The notes: a model not told the origin generated them from the letters alone. Shown: positions 37,728 through 46,158, counted from the first letter of the stretch. The stretch: DNA of 48,398 nucleotides from Methanomassiliicoccales archaeon RumEn M1 (GCA_001421185.1 LJKK01000128.1:1-48398); one strand, 5' to 3'. Translations and numbers: made by a program.

Positions 37728-38826
37728 ATGTCCAGGCCCGATTGGCTACAGGGAGACGGCGTCACCATCGCGGCATGCCTAATCATGATGGCGGCAGCAT
37801 TCCTTCTAGACATCGAACTGCCGATCGGCATCGTGGGAAGCATGTTGTACATAGTCCCCGTCACGTTCGCATTCAGGGTCAGGCGGCTCCGCAATCTCTA
37901 CCTCGTGGCAGCGATCGCCACCGTTCTCACCTTCGCCGCCACGATCCCCAAGACGCCGGACGAGGTGCTGATCATAGCGTTCAATCGCCCCATATGCGCC
38001 GGCATCATCTGGCTGGTCGTCTACATTGGCGTGCTGAGGAGGAGGGGGGAGAAGGCCAGGGACGAACTGGTACGCAAGCTCGAGCACACCACCGAGGACC
38101 TGAGGCGCTCCAACGATGAGCTGCAGCAGTTCGCCTATGTAGCGTCGCACGACCTGCGAGAGCCGTTGCGCATGGTGTCGGGCTACATGGCCCTGCTGGA
38201 GAAGAAGTATTCAGCCAGCCTCGACGAGCGAGGAAAGGAGTACGTGCAGTTCGCAATGGACGGCGCCAAGCGCATGGATGCCCTGATCATCGACCTACTG
38301 GCCTATTCCAGGGCGGGAACGACCCCCCCTCAAGCCCAAAGCGGTGGACCTGGGGACTGTCGTCGAGCGGGCCCTGAACAATCTTGGCCCGGCCATCGAA
38401 GAGTCGCACGCCCATATCGAAGTGTCCAGGATGCCCGCCGTGTCCGCGGACGAGACGCAGATGCTGCAGGTGTTCCAGAACCTCATCGGCAACGCCATCA
38501 AGTACCGGGGCGAGGAAACGCCCCGGATCAGAGTGGCCGCCAAGGAGGGGGAGAGCGCCTGGGAGATAACGGTCAGGGACAACGGCATCGGCATCCCGCC
38601 CGAGCAGCAGCACAGGCTGTTCCAGATGTTCGTGCGATTGCACACCCGGTCGGAGTACGAGGGAACGGGCATCGGCCTGGCGCTGGCCAGGCGCATCGTG
38701 GAGCGCCATGGCGGCCGCATATGGGTGGAATCGGACGGAAGGACGGGAAGCACCTTCCACTTCACCATATCAAAGGGATTGGCGGCGAGCACGGTCGAGG
38801 AAAGCGAGGAGCGGCACAACGATTAA
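37728..38826 (+). CDS. Membrane sensor histidine kinase, frameshifted
   Basis: Three or four membrane helices come first (about 10-100), then a coiled stretch and the HisKA box FAYVASHDLREPLRMVSGYM with the phospho-acceptor His141. The frame is lost in a C7 run at 38323-38329. The ATPase domain continues in another frame: LKPKAVDLGTVVERALNNL, N box NLIGNAIKYRG, DNGIGIP and EGTGIGLALARRIVERHGG. Removing one C gives 365 residues. No response regulator is adjacent and no sensor domain beyond the helices is seen, so the signal is unknown. Confidence 0.82.
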
Positions 38827-38913
38827 TAGCGAAACGGCCATTCCTTCCGCAGTTGGATGTATGCTCCAATTGCATCGGCATCGATGCGGTAACGGAGCGC
38901 CACAGGAGTTCAC

Positions 38914-40287
38914 ATGCATCGTCCCAGAGTGGTCATCGCGGGAGAGCGAAGCGGAGTGGGAAAGTCAACCATCACCGTCGGCATCCTGCTGGCGTTGAAG
39001 GAGCGAGGTCTCGACCCCCAGCCGTTCAAGGCCGGGCCGGACTTCCTCGACCCGATGCACCATTCCGTCCTCCTTGAGCGAAGATCGCGCAACCTGGACA
39101 CCTGGATGTTCCCCTCGGCCGTTCCGGGACTGTTCGAGCGCGCCTCCGCGGGCGCGGGCATCTCGGTCATCGAGGGCGTCATGGGGATGTACGACGGCTA
39201 TGACGGCCGCAGCGAGGAAGGCTCTACGGCTCACCTGTCCAAGGTGCTCAAGGCCCCCGTCATACTCGTCCTGGACGCGTCGGCCTCGGCCCGGAGCGTG
39301 GGCGCGATCGCTCTGGGCTTCCAGCGATACGATCCGGACGTCGACGTCCGGGCGGTCATCTTCAACAACGTCGGCGGAAGGCGTCATCTGGACATGCTCC
39401 GCGACTCGCTGCGCGGCATCGAATGCCTGGGAGGCATACCTCGCGACGCCGGCATCAAGCTGGAGAGCCGCCACCTGGGCCTGGTGCCGGCGGAGGAGAA
39501 CCTCGACCGGGAGCGGTACGAGGGCATCAGAAGGCTCATCGAGGACAACCTGGACATGGACCGCCTCGTCGGGATCGCGAGGTCCGCGCCCGATCTGGTA
39601 TCATCCGTCCGGGATGGCGAGCCCAGGCCGATAGTGGCTCGTGTCGGGGTGGCCAGGGACGAAGCGTTCAACTTCTACTACGAGGACAACTTTCAGTACC
39701 TAAGGGACGCCGGGGCGGAGCTGGTTTTCTTCTCCCCCCTGAGGGACGCGATACCGGACGTGGACGGTCTGTACTTCGGAGGGGGATATCCTGAGATGTT
39801 CGCCGAGCGGCTCGCATCCAATGCGGTCGCCAGAGATGCAGTGAGGCGCCTCTCGGAAGAGGGCATGCCCATCTATGCCGAGTGCGGCGGCCTGATGTAC
39901 ATGTGCCGCGGACTGACCACTCTGGACGGAGAGAGGTACGACATGACCGGAGTGTTCGACGCCGAGGTCCGCATGACCGGAAGACTGCAGGCGCTGGGGT
40001 ATGTCGAAGCGAAGGTCGTCCGCGATAACGTGCTGGCGAAGACAGGGGACTCGGCCAGAGGCCACGTGTTCCACTACTCCGAGGTCGTGGAACACGGCGA
40101 TGAGGAGTTCGCCTACGACCTGGACAAGGAGAAAGGGATCGAAGGTGCGATGGACGCGTTCGTCAAGAACAGGACGCTGGCCTCGTATACCCACCTGCAC
40201 TTCGGCTCCTGCCCGGAGTGGGCCCAGACTTTCGTAGAGGCCTGTCGGGAATATTCTGAAAACAGCCGTTCCGCCCGAACGCGGTAA
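38914..40287 (+). CDS. cbiA: Cobyrinate a,c-diamide synthase
   Basis: 457 residues. It amidates the a and c side chains of cobyrinate (B12 pathway) with glutamine and ATP. The ATPase half has GERSGVGKSTIT (10-21), PFKAGPDFLDP and EGVMGMYDGYDG. The glutaminase half has YFGGGYPEMFAE, nucleophile Cys324 (YAECGGLMYMC) and GHVFHYSEV. It is a full-length paralogue of cfbB at 25.7 kb. Because cfbB sits inside the F430 operon and this copy does not, I assign this one to cobalamin, but exchange of roles cannot be excluded. Confidence 0.85.
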   Translation: MHRPRVVIAGERSGVGKSTITVGILLALKERGLDPQPFKAGPDFLDPMHHSVLLERRSRNLDTWMFPSAVPGLFERASAGAGISVIEGVMGMYDGYDGRSEEGSTAHLSKVLKAPVILVLDASASARSVGAIALGFQRYDPDVDVRAVIFNNVGGRRHLDMLRDSLRGIECLGGIPRDAGIKLESRHLGLVPAEENLDRERYEGIRRLIEDNLDMDRLVGIARSAPDLVSSVRDGEPRPIVARVGVARDEAFNFYYEDNFQYLRDAGAELVFFSPLRDAIPDVDGLYFGGGYPEMFAERLASNAVARDAVRRLSEEGMPIYAECGGLMYMCRGLTTLDGERYDMTGVFDAEVRMTGRLQALGYVEAKVVRDNVLAKTGDSARGHVFHYSEVVEHGDEEFAYDLDKEKGIEGAMDAFVKNRTLASYTHLHFGSCPEWAQTFVEACREYSENSRSARTR

Positions 40288-40874
40288 GCTAGCCTTAATG
40301 TATCTAGATAGGTGGATTGGGCTTGGACATATTTTTATTTTCTGAAGGAAGCATATAATTCACGCTGCAAATCGGGTTCGAGACCTATCTGGAGGTTTTA
40401 CATACGGGGCTGTTTGATCTGCCAAGGTTCCTTGTACCCCTGCTCTTGATAATCTCTTCAGATGAGCATGCCTTGATGCTATTCTACTGAGTTCGGCTTA
40501 ATTGGATAAAGATGTAAATGCCGAGGCAAAAAAAATCCTTATCGCTATGAATTGGGGTTAATGTTGCAAACCATTACGACCCTGATTGTCGCAGATGGAG
40601 CAGGATTTCTACTCAATGAATATATTGGTTAGATTCTGTATCGAACGTACCTTTGCTCAAGACCATCAATCCAGAGCGGATGAAATAAAATATCAAAACG
40701 ATTATCAATTTTCTAGGCTTTTTACTAATAGCTCTCAGAATAAGAACCTAGTCCGTCCTGCATCGCTACTTCTCATCTCTCATGTTTAATGGTGATTATT
40801 TCACAACCTATTTGGCATAGTTTGGTGATATATGTTATAAGCGAGGACAATAGTAAAGGAAGGGAAATATCGCC
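40288..40874. other. AT-rich intergenic region
   Basis: 587 bases, much richer in A and T than the flanks, start an accessory patch that runs to about 41950. No convincing gene is seen. A plus-strand frame to 40789 (first ATG 40595) lacks a ribosome-binding site. A TATA-like GATATATGTTATAAG at about 40827-40841 precedes the small gene at 40875. Confidence 0.3.
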
Positions 40875-41084
40875 ATGTTTAAGTTCGAGAAACAGGAGAA
40901 GCAGAAAACGCAGAACATTCATCAGAATAAGTCAAGCGATGCTACCGTTACACTCGATGTAAAATTATGCGGCCCTGTTAAGACAAGGTCCAAAAAGGAG
41001 CTATTGTCAAGTTCATCAGGAATTGTTAGGACAGTTGATAGTGCAAGCCCGAATTTAAAGAAGTTTAATATCTTAAAGAGATAA
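40875..41084 (+). CDS. Small basic hydrophilic protein
   Basis: 69 residues, rich in Lys, Ser and Gln with almost no hydrophobic core (FEKQEKQKTQNIHQNK). It is probably disordered or works only with a partner. It is preceded by GGAAGGG about 11 bases from the ATG and by a TATA-like stretch some 40 bases up, which favours a real gene. It ends in a 12-base overlap with the opposing membrane-protein gene. No family is recognised. Confidence 0.45.
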   Translation: MFKFEKQEKQKTQNIHQNKSSDATVTLDVKLCGPVKTRSKKELLSSSSGIVRTVDSASPNLKKFNILKR

Positions 41085-41603
41085 AAAATTAACATTCTGA
41101 ATGGTCAGAGAAATCGCAAGAAAACTAAAGGCGATTATCAAGAGTAATGCGGAATTATCCCATTTTATAGTTTGATTGGCTAGTGTTTCTCTATTCTCTT
41201 TCTCAATTGCTTTTAATTTATAAATTAGCATAAGCTTGGTAAAATAACTGTCTTCTAGATTTTGACACAGGTCTTCCCATGCTTCTTCGACACCAAATAC
41301 TTTCATATCGGATCGAAGTGCGGATATGGTACTATATGCGGAAACCAGTAAAATAACGATACTTATGGAGGCAGTAATCGGTTCAAGACTTGCGAATGAA
41401 TTGAGAATGATTCCGAGTAGGACACCATCTGCGGTAAGGATCACGCTCGTTTTGACATTGAAGGACCTACTCTCGTTCCTACAGTCTTCAACTCTCTTTA
41501 GGGTTACATGCAAAACTGCGTTTAGGGATTCTTCAGAATAGATATGTTCTCGTGAAGGCACGGGCTGTCCCAGAGTTGACTCGGCCGGACCTTCCCCATC
41601 CAT
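41073..41603 (-). CDS. Three-helix membrane protein resembling Pycsar/SLATT-type effectors
   Basis: 176 residues. An N-terminal cytoplasmic stretch leads to a helix pair (TSVILTADGVLLGIILNSF and ASISIVILLVSAYSTI), then an acidic, helical middle (EEAWEDLCQNLEDSYF) and a C-terminal helix (ALLLIIAFSFLAISLTI). The lysine-bearing entry NVKTSVILTADGVLLG followed by a long helical region and a last helix is like PycTM and SLATT membrane effectors of nucleotide-signalling defence systems. No cyclase or CD-NTase gene is adjacent, so a defence role is only a suggestion. ATG 41603 may be leaderless behind AAATATTAAT. Confidence 0.5.
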   Translation of the reverse strand: MDGEGPAESTLGQPVPSREHIYSEESLNAVLHVTLKRVEDCRNESRSFNVKTSVILTADGVLLGIILNSFASLEPITASISIVILLVSAYSTISALRSDMKVFGVEEAWEDLCQNLEDSYFTKLMLIYKLKAIEKENRETLANQTIKWDNSALLLIIAFSFLAISLTIQNVNFLSL

Positions 41604-41831
41604 TAGATGAAAAATGATATAATGCTAATTAATATTTCTTACTAAACGTAGGCGAGAAAGCCCACGATCTTGATTGTTGAATGGATCGCCCCAAATCTCA
41701 TAAGCCATCATTCCCATAAAGTTCGAGCCATTATACTACTATCCTTGGATGTGCAAGTTCTGGCAAGAATCTCCTACTGAGCAGTTAACGTCATCGGCCT
41801 GGGATGTCGTTCAATTCATCCTTGATCATAG

Positions 41832-41954
41832 ATGCCGATTGATCGCATGCAGATGGAGATGTATGCAAAGGACGCGTTGATGTACTCAAGAGAATTCGTC
41901 GTGAGCGACGGCGATCTCAGAGACTTATGGTTTATGCTGAGAGAGAATCAATGA
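41832..41954 (+). CDS. Candidate small ORF of 40 residues
   Basis: ATG 41832 to TGA 41954 encodes an acidic, methionine-rich peptide (MPIDRMQMEMYAKDALMYSR...) ending DGDLRDLWFMLRENQ. It has a protein-like helical pattern but no visible ribosome-binding site. It may be a remnant at the edge of the accessory patch. The rest of the 41604-41967 gap shows no other gene. It is convergent with cbiO. Confidence 0.25.
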   Translation: MPIDRMQMEMYAKDALMYSREFVVSDGDLRDLWFMLRENQ

Positions 41955-41967
41955 CATAATTGCTTTA

Positions 41968-42789
41968 TCATCGCTGCCTGCAGCCCTCTTCCAACATCGC
42001 CAGCGCCTCGTCGATGGTGAGCGGCAACGGTCCGGTCCGGCCGGTGCGCTCCATCCATCGCTCCATGAGCCGCGGTATCGACGGCAGTTCCAGCCTCGCC
42101 TCTGACAAGATGTCGGGCCGCTCCACCAGGCCGCGGAAGCTGCCATCGTACAGGACGCTCCGCTTGAGCACGATGACGCGGTCCGTCAGCTCGAGCGCCA
42201 CCGACATGTCGTGAGTGGCGATGACCATGGTCTTGTCGCACAGCGACGTCAGGACGTTCACCAGGTCCCGCCGTCCTTGGGGGTCGAGATTGGCGGTCGG
42301 CTCGTCCATCAGAAGGATCGGTGAGCGCATCGCCAGAATGCCGGCGATGGCCACCCTCTTCTTCTCTCCGAAGCTCAGGTGATGGGGCGCCCGGTCCTCG
42401 TAACCGGTGATGGCGGCCAGCTCCATCGATTCCCTGACCCTCCGCTCCACTTCCTGAGGGTCGAGCTTCATGTTCATCGGCCCGAACGCCACGTCGTCCC
42501 ACACGCGAGGCATGAAGATCTGGTCATCGGGGTCCTGGAACAGGAAGCCCACCTTGAACCGTGCCTTCTCCATCGTCCTCTTGGTGATCTCCTCGCCGTC
42601 GATCCTTACGGTCCCTGACGTCGGAGCGTACAGCGAGGACATGATGTGCAGCAAGGTGCTCTTCCCCGCCCCGTTGGGGCCGACCAGCGCCACCCGTTCC
42701 CCGGCATCGATGTCGATGCTGACGTCCCGTAGCGCCTGCACCCCGTCATCGTAGGTGAAGTCGACCTTGCTCAGTTCCACGGCCTTCAA
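41968..42789 (-). CDS. cbiO: ECF nickel/cobalt importer, ATP-binding subunit (CbiO/NikO)
   Basis: 273 residues. It is a single ABC ATPase that energises metal uptake with CbiQ. Walker A is GPNGAGKST, the signature is LSFGEKKRVAIAG, Walker B is ILLMDEPTANLD and the switch histidine is in ATHDMS. QDPDDQIF after the Q-loop is typical of ECF ATPases. The longest start is TTG 42789, behind AGGT; GTG 42780 is the alternative. It is the last gene of the leftward M-N-Q-O operon, 27 bases behind cbiQ. Confidence 0.93.
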   Translation of the reverse strand: MKAVELSKVDFTYDDGVQALRDVSIDIDAGERVALVGPNGAGKSTLLHIMSSLYAPTSGTVRIDGEEITKRTMEKARFKVGFLFQDPDDQIFMPRVWDDVAFGPMNMKLDPQEVERRVRESMELAAITGYEDRAPHHLSFGEKKRVAIAGILAMRSPILLMDEPTANLDPQGRRDLVNVLTSLCDKTMVIATHDMSVALELTDRVIVLKRSVLYDGSFRGLVERPDILSEARLELPSIPRLMERWMERTGRTGPLPLTIDEALAMLEEGCRQR

Positions 42790-42816
42790 AGTACCAACCT
42801 GTCTGGAGAATCACGG

Positions 42817-43509
42817 CTATCGCTCCGATGCAGAAGAACATTGTGCCGAAGGCACGTCCCTACCGCGGACCTTCATTCGGTCAAGAGTATGGACGTCGCC
42901 GCTGTAGCCGCGGGCCAGCAACGCATCGTAGATCCTGGTGGCCCGGCTGTTCGATCGGACGAAGATCATCCCGGCGGTGAAGGAGAGCGTCCGGAACACG
43001 TCCCGGGACAGTATGTTCCCTCGGCCAGTATAACCGCGGGCCATCCTGGCCATCTTCATCCGGTCCATCTCGTCGATCAGCACGAAGATGAACCGGTAGG
43101 CGAACATCATGATGGACGAGAGCAGCTTGGGCATCCTGAACCACCGGAGCGTCCTGAGGAGGTCGAACAGCGGGGTGGTGGAGATGACCGCCGTCAATGC
43201 CAGAACGGAGGCCAGGATGCGCATGGCCAGCACGGCGGCGTTGTACGGTCCGGAGGTGAACAGCAACGCCAGCGACGGCACCACGATAAACGGGACCGCC
43301 AAAGCAAGGTTCTTCCACAGATGTCCCAGCGGCACTCTCGAGAACAAGACCAGCAGGGCGGTGAAGAGGAGAACGACCATGACCGCCTCCATCGAGCGCA
43401 GGAAGGCGGTGACCACTATCAGCGAGATGGCGCAGGCCAGCTTGACCCGGGGATCGAACTGGAAGAGCGATGAGGAATGAGCGTACTTGTCGATCTCGTA
43501 ATGCTTCAC
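42817..43509 (-). CDS. cbiQ: ECF nickel/cobalt importer, transmembrane coupling subunit (CbiQ/NikQ)
   Basis: 230 residues with four to five membrane helices. The N-terminus (IDKYAHSSSLFQFDPRVKLACAISLIVV) is the usual CbiQ opening. The two cytoplasmic coupling motifs that grip the ATPase are MKMARMARGY and a later ATRIYDALLARGYSG, both of the Ala-Arg-Gly type. Start is GTG 43509 with GGGAG eight bases upstream. It couples ATP hydrolysis by CbiO to CbiM. Confidence 0.92.
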   Translation of the reverse strand: MKHYEIDKYAHSSSLFQFDPRVKLACAISLIVVTAFLRSMEAVMVVLLFTALLVLFSRVPLGHLWKNLALAVPFIVVPSLALLFTSGPYNAAVLAMRILASVLALTAVISTTPLFDLLRTLRWFRMPKLLSSIMMFAYRFIFVLIDEMDRMKMARMARGYTGRGNILSRDVFRTLSFTAGMIFVRSNSRATRIYDALLARGYSGDVHTLDRMKVRGRDVPSAQCSSASER

Positions 43510-43555
43510 CGTGAGGCTCCCGAATCGGTCTAACAGGAAAGAGGTTCAAAAGGGT

Positions 43556-43840
43556 TTATCGGGGCTGCTCCAGCTTCTTGGTGCCTCTCATGTAGAGATA
43601 CACCACGCCGAAGGTGGCCGCGAATCCGATGATGCCGGCGATGAGGCCGCCGACGTAGTCATCCCCATAGTCCAAGGGGGCCTGCCAGACCTGTTCCGGT
43701 TCCTCCCATCCCGCCTCATCCATGGTGACCTCCAGGCCGTCCCCCAGTTCGGACGAGACCAGCCAGAATCCTACCAGGCCGACGGCGAAGGCCACGAGTA
43801 TCGCGGCCGTTGCTTTGAGATACCTCCGTTCCATGCTCAT
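43556..43840 (-). CDS. cbiN: ECF nickel/cobalt importer, small subunit (CbiN/NikN)
   Basis: 94 residues with one helix at each end (about 9-28 and 63-85) and an outside loop between them (EVTMDEAGWEEPEQVWQAP followed by LDYGDD). This helical-hairpin layout is that of CbiN, which helps load metal into CbiM. Its ATG overlaps the cbiM stop as ATGA. Sequence alone does not separate the nickel from the cobalt type. Confidence 0.82.
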   Translation of the reverse strand: MSMERRYLKATAAILVAFAVGLVGFWLVSSELGDGLEVTMDEAGWEEPEQVWQAPLDYGDDYVGGLIAGIIGFAATFGVVYLYMRGTKKLEQPR

Positions 43841-44496
43841 GCCTCCGTCGCTTTTATGACGTTCTTGGGCGACAGCCTAAGGGTCTCCGGGGCCACCTTG
43901 GCCAGGTATAGGACGACCCCGCCGGTGATGATCGCCTCTCCCACCCCGATGACGGCATGCCAGATCGCCATGGTCGGGATGGCCAGGACCGGGTCGATGC
44001 CGTAGGCGCCGTTCGATATCACATAGCTCAGGGCGAGCTGGGCGGCGCAGATCAGGGCAGCGACGAACACCGATGCCCAGGCGGCCACGGGGACGGAGAA
44101 CTTGTTCCCCTTGGCCACAGAGATGATCAGATATGCCACGAGGGGAGCGATCACCGCCATGTTCAACAGGTTGAGCCCCATGGCGGTGATGCCGCCATCG
44201 CCGAACAGCAGGCCCTGGATGACCACGATCGCGGTCATGATGATCATGGCCGGCCATAGGCCCACCAGCGCCACCGCCAGGGCGGCGCCGATCAGATGCC
44301 CGCTGGTGCCCCCGCCCACCGGGAAGTTGAGCATCTGTGCGACGAAGATGCCGGCGGCGAGCAGGGCCATGAGGGGGATGGTGCGCTCATCTACGTTCTT
44401 GTTGACCTTGACCAAGGCCACGGCCAGCGCCGCCAGGGCCAAGGCCCATCCGGCGATGAACACCCATGGGTCCATCAACCCGTCAGGGATGTGCAA
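43837..44496 (-). CDS. cbiM: ECF nickel/cobalt importer, substrate-binding membrane subunit (CbiM/NikM)
   Basis: 219 residues with about seven helices. The N-terminus MHIPDGLMDPW is decisive, because the amino group and His2 of this family bind the metal ion. That fixes the start at a TTG codon (44496), seven bases after a GGAGG ribosome-binding site. Later motifs include NFPVGGGTSGHLIGAAL and QGLLFGDGGITAMGLNLLNM, with further metal-site residues. The operator in front is of the NikR kind and the organism makes F430, so nickel is the likelier substrate, though cobalt cannot be ruled out. Confidence 0.93.
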   Translation of the reverse strand: MHIPDGLMDPWVFIAGWALALAALAVALVKVNKNVDERTIPLMALLAAGIFVAQMLNFPVGGGTSGHLIGAALAVALVGLWPAMIIMTAIVVIQGLLFGDGGITAMGLNLLNMAVIAPLVAYLIISVAKGNKFSVPVAAWASVFVAALICAAQLALSYVISNGAYGIDPVLAIPTMAIWHAVIGVGEAIITGGVVLYLAKVAPETLRLSPKNVIKATEA

Positions 44497-44508
44497 ATCA
44501 TTACCTCC

Positions 44509-44535
44509 GTAACACCGATGTGATAATCGTGTTAC
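44509..44535 (-). promoter_or_regulatory. NikR-like inverted repeat at the cbiM start site
   Basis: GTAACAC, 13 bases, then GTGTTAC, a perfect seven-base inverted repeat. It lies directly behind the ribosome-binding site and covers the expected start of transcription (about 44527), where a bound repressor would block it. The half-sites match the archaeal/deltaproteobacterial NikR signal as I recall it, but in the order opposite to the second site at 44638. Confidence 0.6.
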
Positions 44536-44545
44536 CGCGCATTGT

Positions 44546-44559
44546 GAATAATATATAAG
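44546..44559 (-). promoter_or_regulatory. TATA box for cbiMNQO
   Basis: Read leftward, CTTATATATTATTC is centred near 44554. About 27 bases downstream the start site falls inside the inverted repeat at 44509-44535, leaving a leader of about 30 bases to the TTG codon. Confidence 0.6.
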
Positions 44560-44637
44560 TTCCTTGCTCCCGAAAGGCCCGGAAATCGAGAGATAGTGTG
44601 TGCCGATGGCGCTGAAATCATCGACCGATGCCCAATC

Positions 44638-44665
44638 GTGTTACAAAAGATTAAAGAAGTAACAC
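44638..44665 (-). promoter_or_regulatory. Second NikR-like operator upstream of cbiM
   Basis: GTGTTAC, 14 bases, then GTAACAC: the exact order and spacing recalled for NikR operators of methanogens and Desulfovibrio. It lies about 130 bp (centre to centre) upstream of the first repeat, beyond the TATA box, with no gene between. The rest of this 406-base gap (44497-44902) contains an AT-rich CATATAGCC near 44877 that can serve as promoter of the flavoprotein gene, and nothing else I can support. Confidence 0.6.
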
Positions 44666-44902
44666 GAACATTGCCTTGCAGTGGACGACGGGGGCCCTTG
44701 CACCAGGTTCCTTTCTATAGATTACCTCCTTCCCTCGTCGTCATCCCCACACCTCGTGATATGACCTTTCCACTGTTGGCATCTCCCGCTCGTCGCGGCC
44801 ATGATGGACCCATGATGTCTGAGCGGCAGAGCTCGGTCGAACGACCCATGTCGGGCCGGCGAGCGGAAAGAATGCATATAGCCCGTACGCGTTCTATCGA
44901 TT

Positions 44903-45472
44903 ATGAAGGTCATAGCGTTCAACGGCAGCCCGAGAGAGGACGGCAACACGCAGAGGGCGCTGCGGATGGCCCTTGACGAGCTGGAGAAGGAAGGCATCGA
45001 GACCGAGCTGGTGAACATGGGCCGCGAGCCGGTCGCCCCGTGCGAGGCGTGCGGAGTGTGTCGCAAGACCAAGGACGGGAAGTGCAAGATCATCGATGAC
45101 CGCGTGAACGAGTTCGTGGCCAAGATCGCCCTGGCCGACGGCATCATCATCGGCTCCCCCGTTTACTACGGAACGATGAGCGCGCAGACCAAGGCATTCA
45201 TCGACCGCGTCGGCTACGTGTGCGGAGCGAGCGGAATATTGAAGCGCAAGGTGGGGGCGGCCGTGGCCGTGAACCGCCGCGCGGGCGCTCTCGCAACCTT
45301 CCAGGAGATCAACAACTTCTTCCTCATCGCCGAGATGATCGTGGTCGGCTCCTCCTACTGGAACGTCCTCGTCGGTCTGGGAAAGGGCGACGTCGATGCG
45401 GACGAGGAAGGAAGACGCATCATGAGCGACCTGGGGCGCAACATGGCCTGGCTGCTCAAGAGGATCGTCTAA
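44903..45472 (+). CDS. Iron-sulfur flavoprotein (NADPH-dependent FMN reductase family)
   Basis: 189 residues with a flavodoxin-like fold. FNGSPREDGNTQ binds FMN phosphate. Cys47, Cys50, Cys53 and Cys61 form the compact C-x2-C-x2-C-x7-C motif of Isf proteins, which holds a 4Fe-4S cluster. SPVYYGTMSAQTKAFIDR is the second FMN loop. In methanogens such proteins pass electrons, for example from ferredoxin, or reduce oxygen species. The predicted message is nearly leaderless. The 3' end overlaps the opposing regulator gene by three or four bases. Confidence 0.87.
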   Translation: MKVIAFNGSPREDGNTQRALRMALDELEKEGIETELVNMGREPVAPCEACGVCRKTKDGKCKIIDDRVNEFVAKIALADGIIIGSPVYYGTMSAQTKAFIDRVGYVCGASGILKRKVGAAVAVNRRAGALATFQEINNFFLIAEMIVVGSSYWNVLVGLGKGDVDADEEGRRIMSDLGRNMAWLLKRIV

Positions 45473-46158
45473 TCCTCCATCTCCTCGCGCGCCATTCGCA
45501 CCATCGGGAGGACGTTCAGCAGGAGCCTCGCCTCCGCCTTGCGGAGGTGCTCGGACAGCGTCGAGCGCGACAGCCCCAGCGCTTTGGCCAGCTCGTCCGC
45601 CGAGACGCGGGCCGGCGAATCGTAGTAGCCGCGCTCCAGCGCGTTGATGAGCGCGTCGGCCTGCCTCTGCGTCAGGCCGTTCAGCACGTTGCTCACGGGA
45701 ACCATCATGTCCCTCGTGAAGGACGGAAGACCGAGGGGCCTCACCGAGCCGACGCGGACCGTGCCCCCGTTCGCCGAGATCAGACCCACCAGCCTGGATA
45801 GGTTTGCCTTGTCCCAGGAGAACACCCGGTAGCGCTCCCATCCCTTCTCCGCCACCGATGGCTGGGCGCACCAGCAGTCGCACCGGGATATTAACGAGGT
45901 GACCGAGTCGGGGTCCACGTTCCGGTCCCGGATGACCACCTCCAGCCGGTTGGCCTGACGGGACACCACATCGTACTCCAGCTCGGCCGACAGCTCCCGC
46001 TGGAAGTCCATCAGACCCTCATCGCTGTCGCACGTCACCACCGCGATGTGCATGACCGTGTTGTCCCAGGCGGTGATGTGGATGCCAGGATGCCGCTCGG
46101 TGATGTTGCAGTAGGGGCAGTCGTGCTTGACCTCCAAGGTGGCCTCGTAGTTCGGCAC
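45469..46158 (-). CDS. Bat-type HTH_10 transcription regulator
   Basis: 229 residues. The C-terminal 55 residues are an HTH_10 domain (LTQRQADALINALERGYYDSP, with recognition part LAKALGLSRSTLSEHLRKAE), as in bacterio-opsin activators. The N-terminal half is probably a sensor; the pairs CPYC (14-17) and CDCWC (about 113-117) could bind metal or an Fe-S cluster. The GTG start at 46158 has no ribosome-binding site, but TTTATCTC about 27 bases upstream fits a leaderless message. It faces the flavoprotein gene and may regulate it. Confidence 0.78.
   Translation of the reverse strand: MPNYEATLEVKHDCPYCNITERHPGIHITAWDNTVMHIAVVTCDSDEGLMDFQRELSAELEYDVVSRQANRLEVVIRDRNVDPDSVTSLISRCDCWCAQPSVAEKGWERYRVFSWDKANLSRLVGLISANGGTVRVGSVRPLGLPSFTRDMMVPVSNVLNGLTQRQADALINALERGYYDSPARVSADELAKALGLSRSTLSEHLRKAEARLLLNVLPMVRMAREEMED

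Noticed and set aside
40370-40400. GGGTTCGAGACC looks like the T-arm of a tRNA
   Set aside because: The flanking bases do not form a T-stem, and no acceptor, D-arm or anticodon arm can be built upstream, so it is not a tRNA gene.
40586-40789. Open frame of 67 codons in the AT-rich patch
   Set aside because: The listed start is TTG, the inner ATG at 40595 has no ribosome-binding site, and the composition looks like chance in AT-rich DNA.
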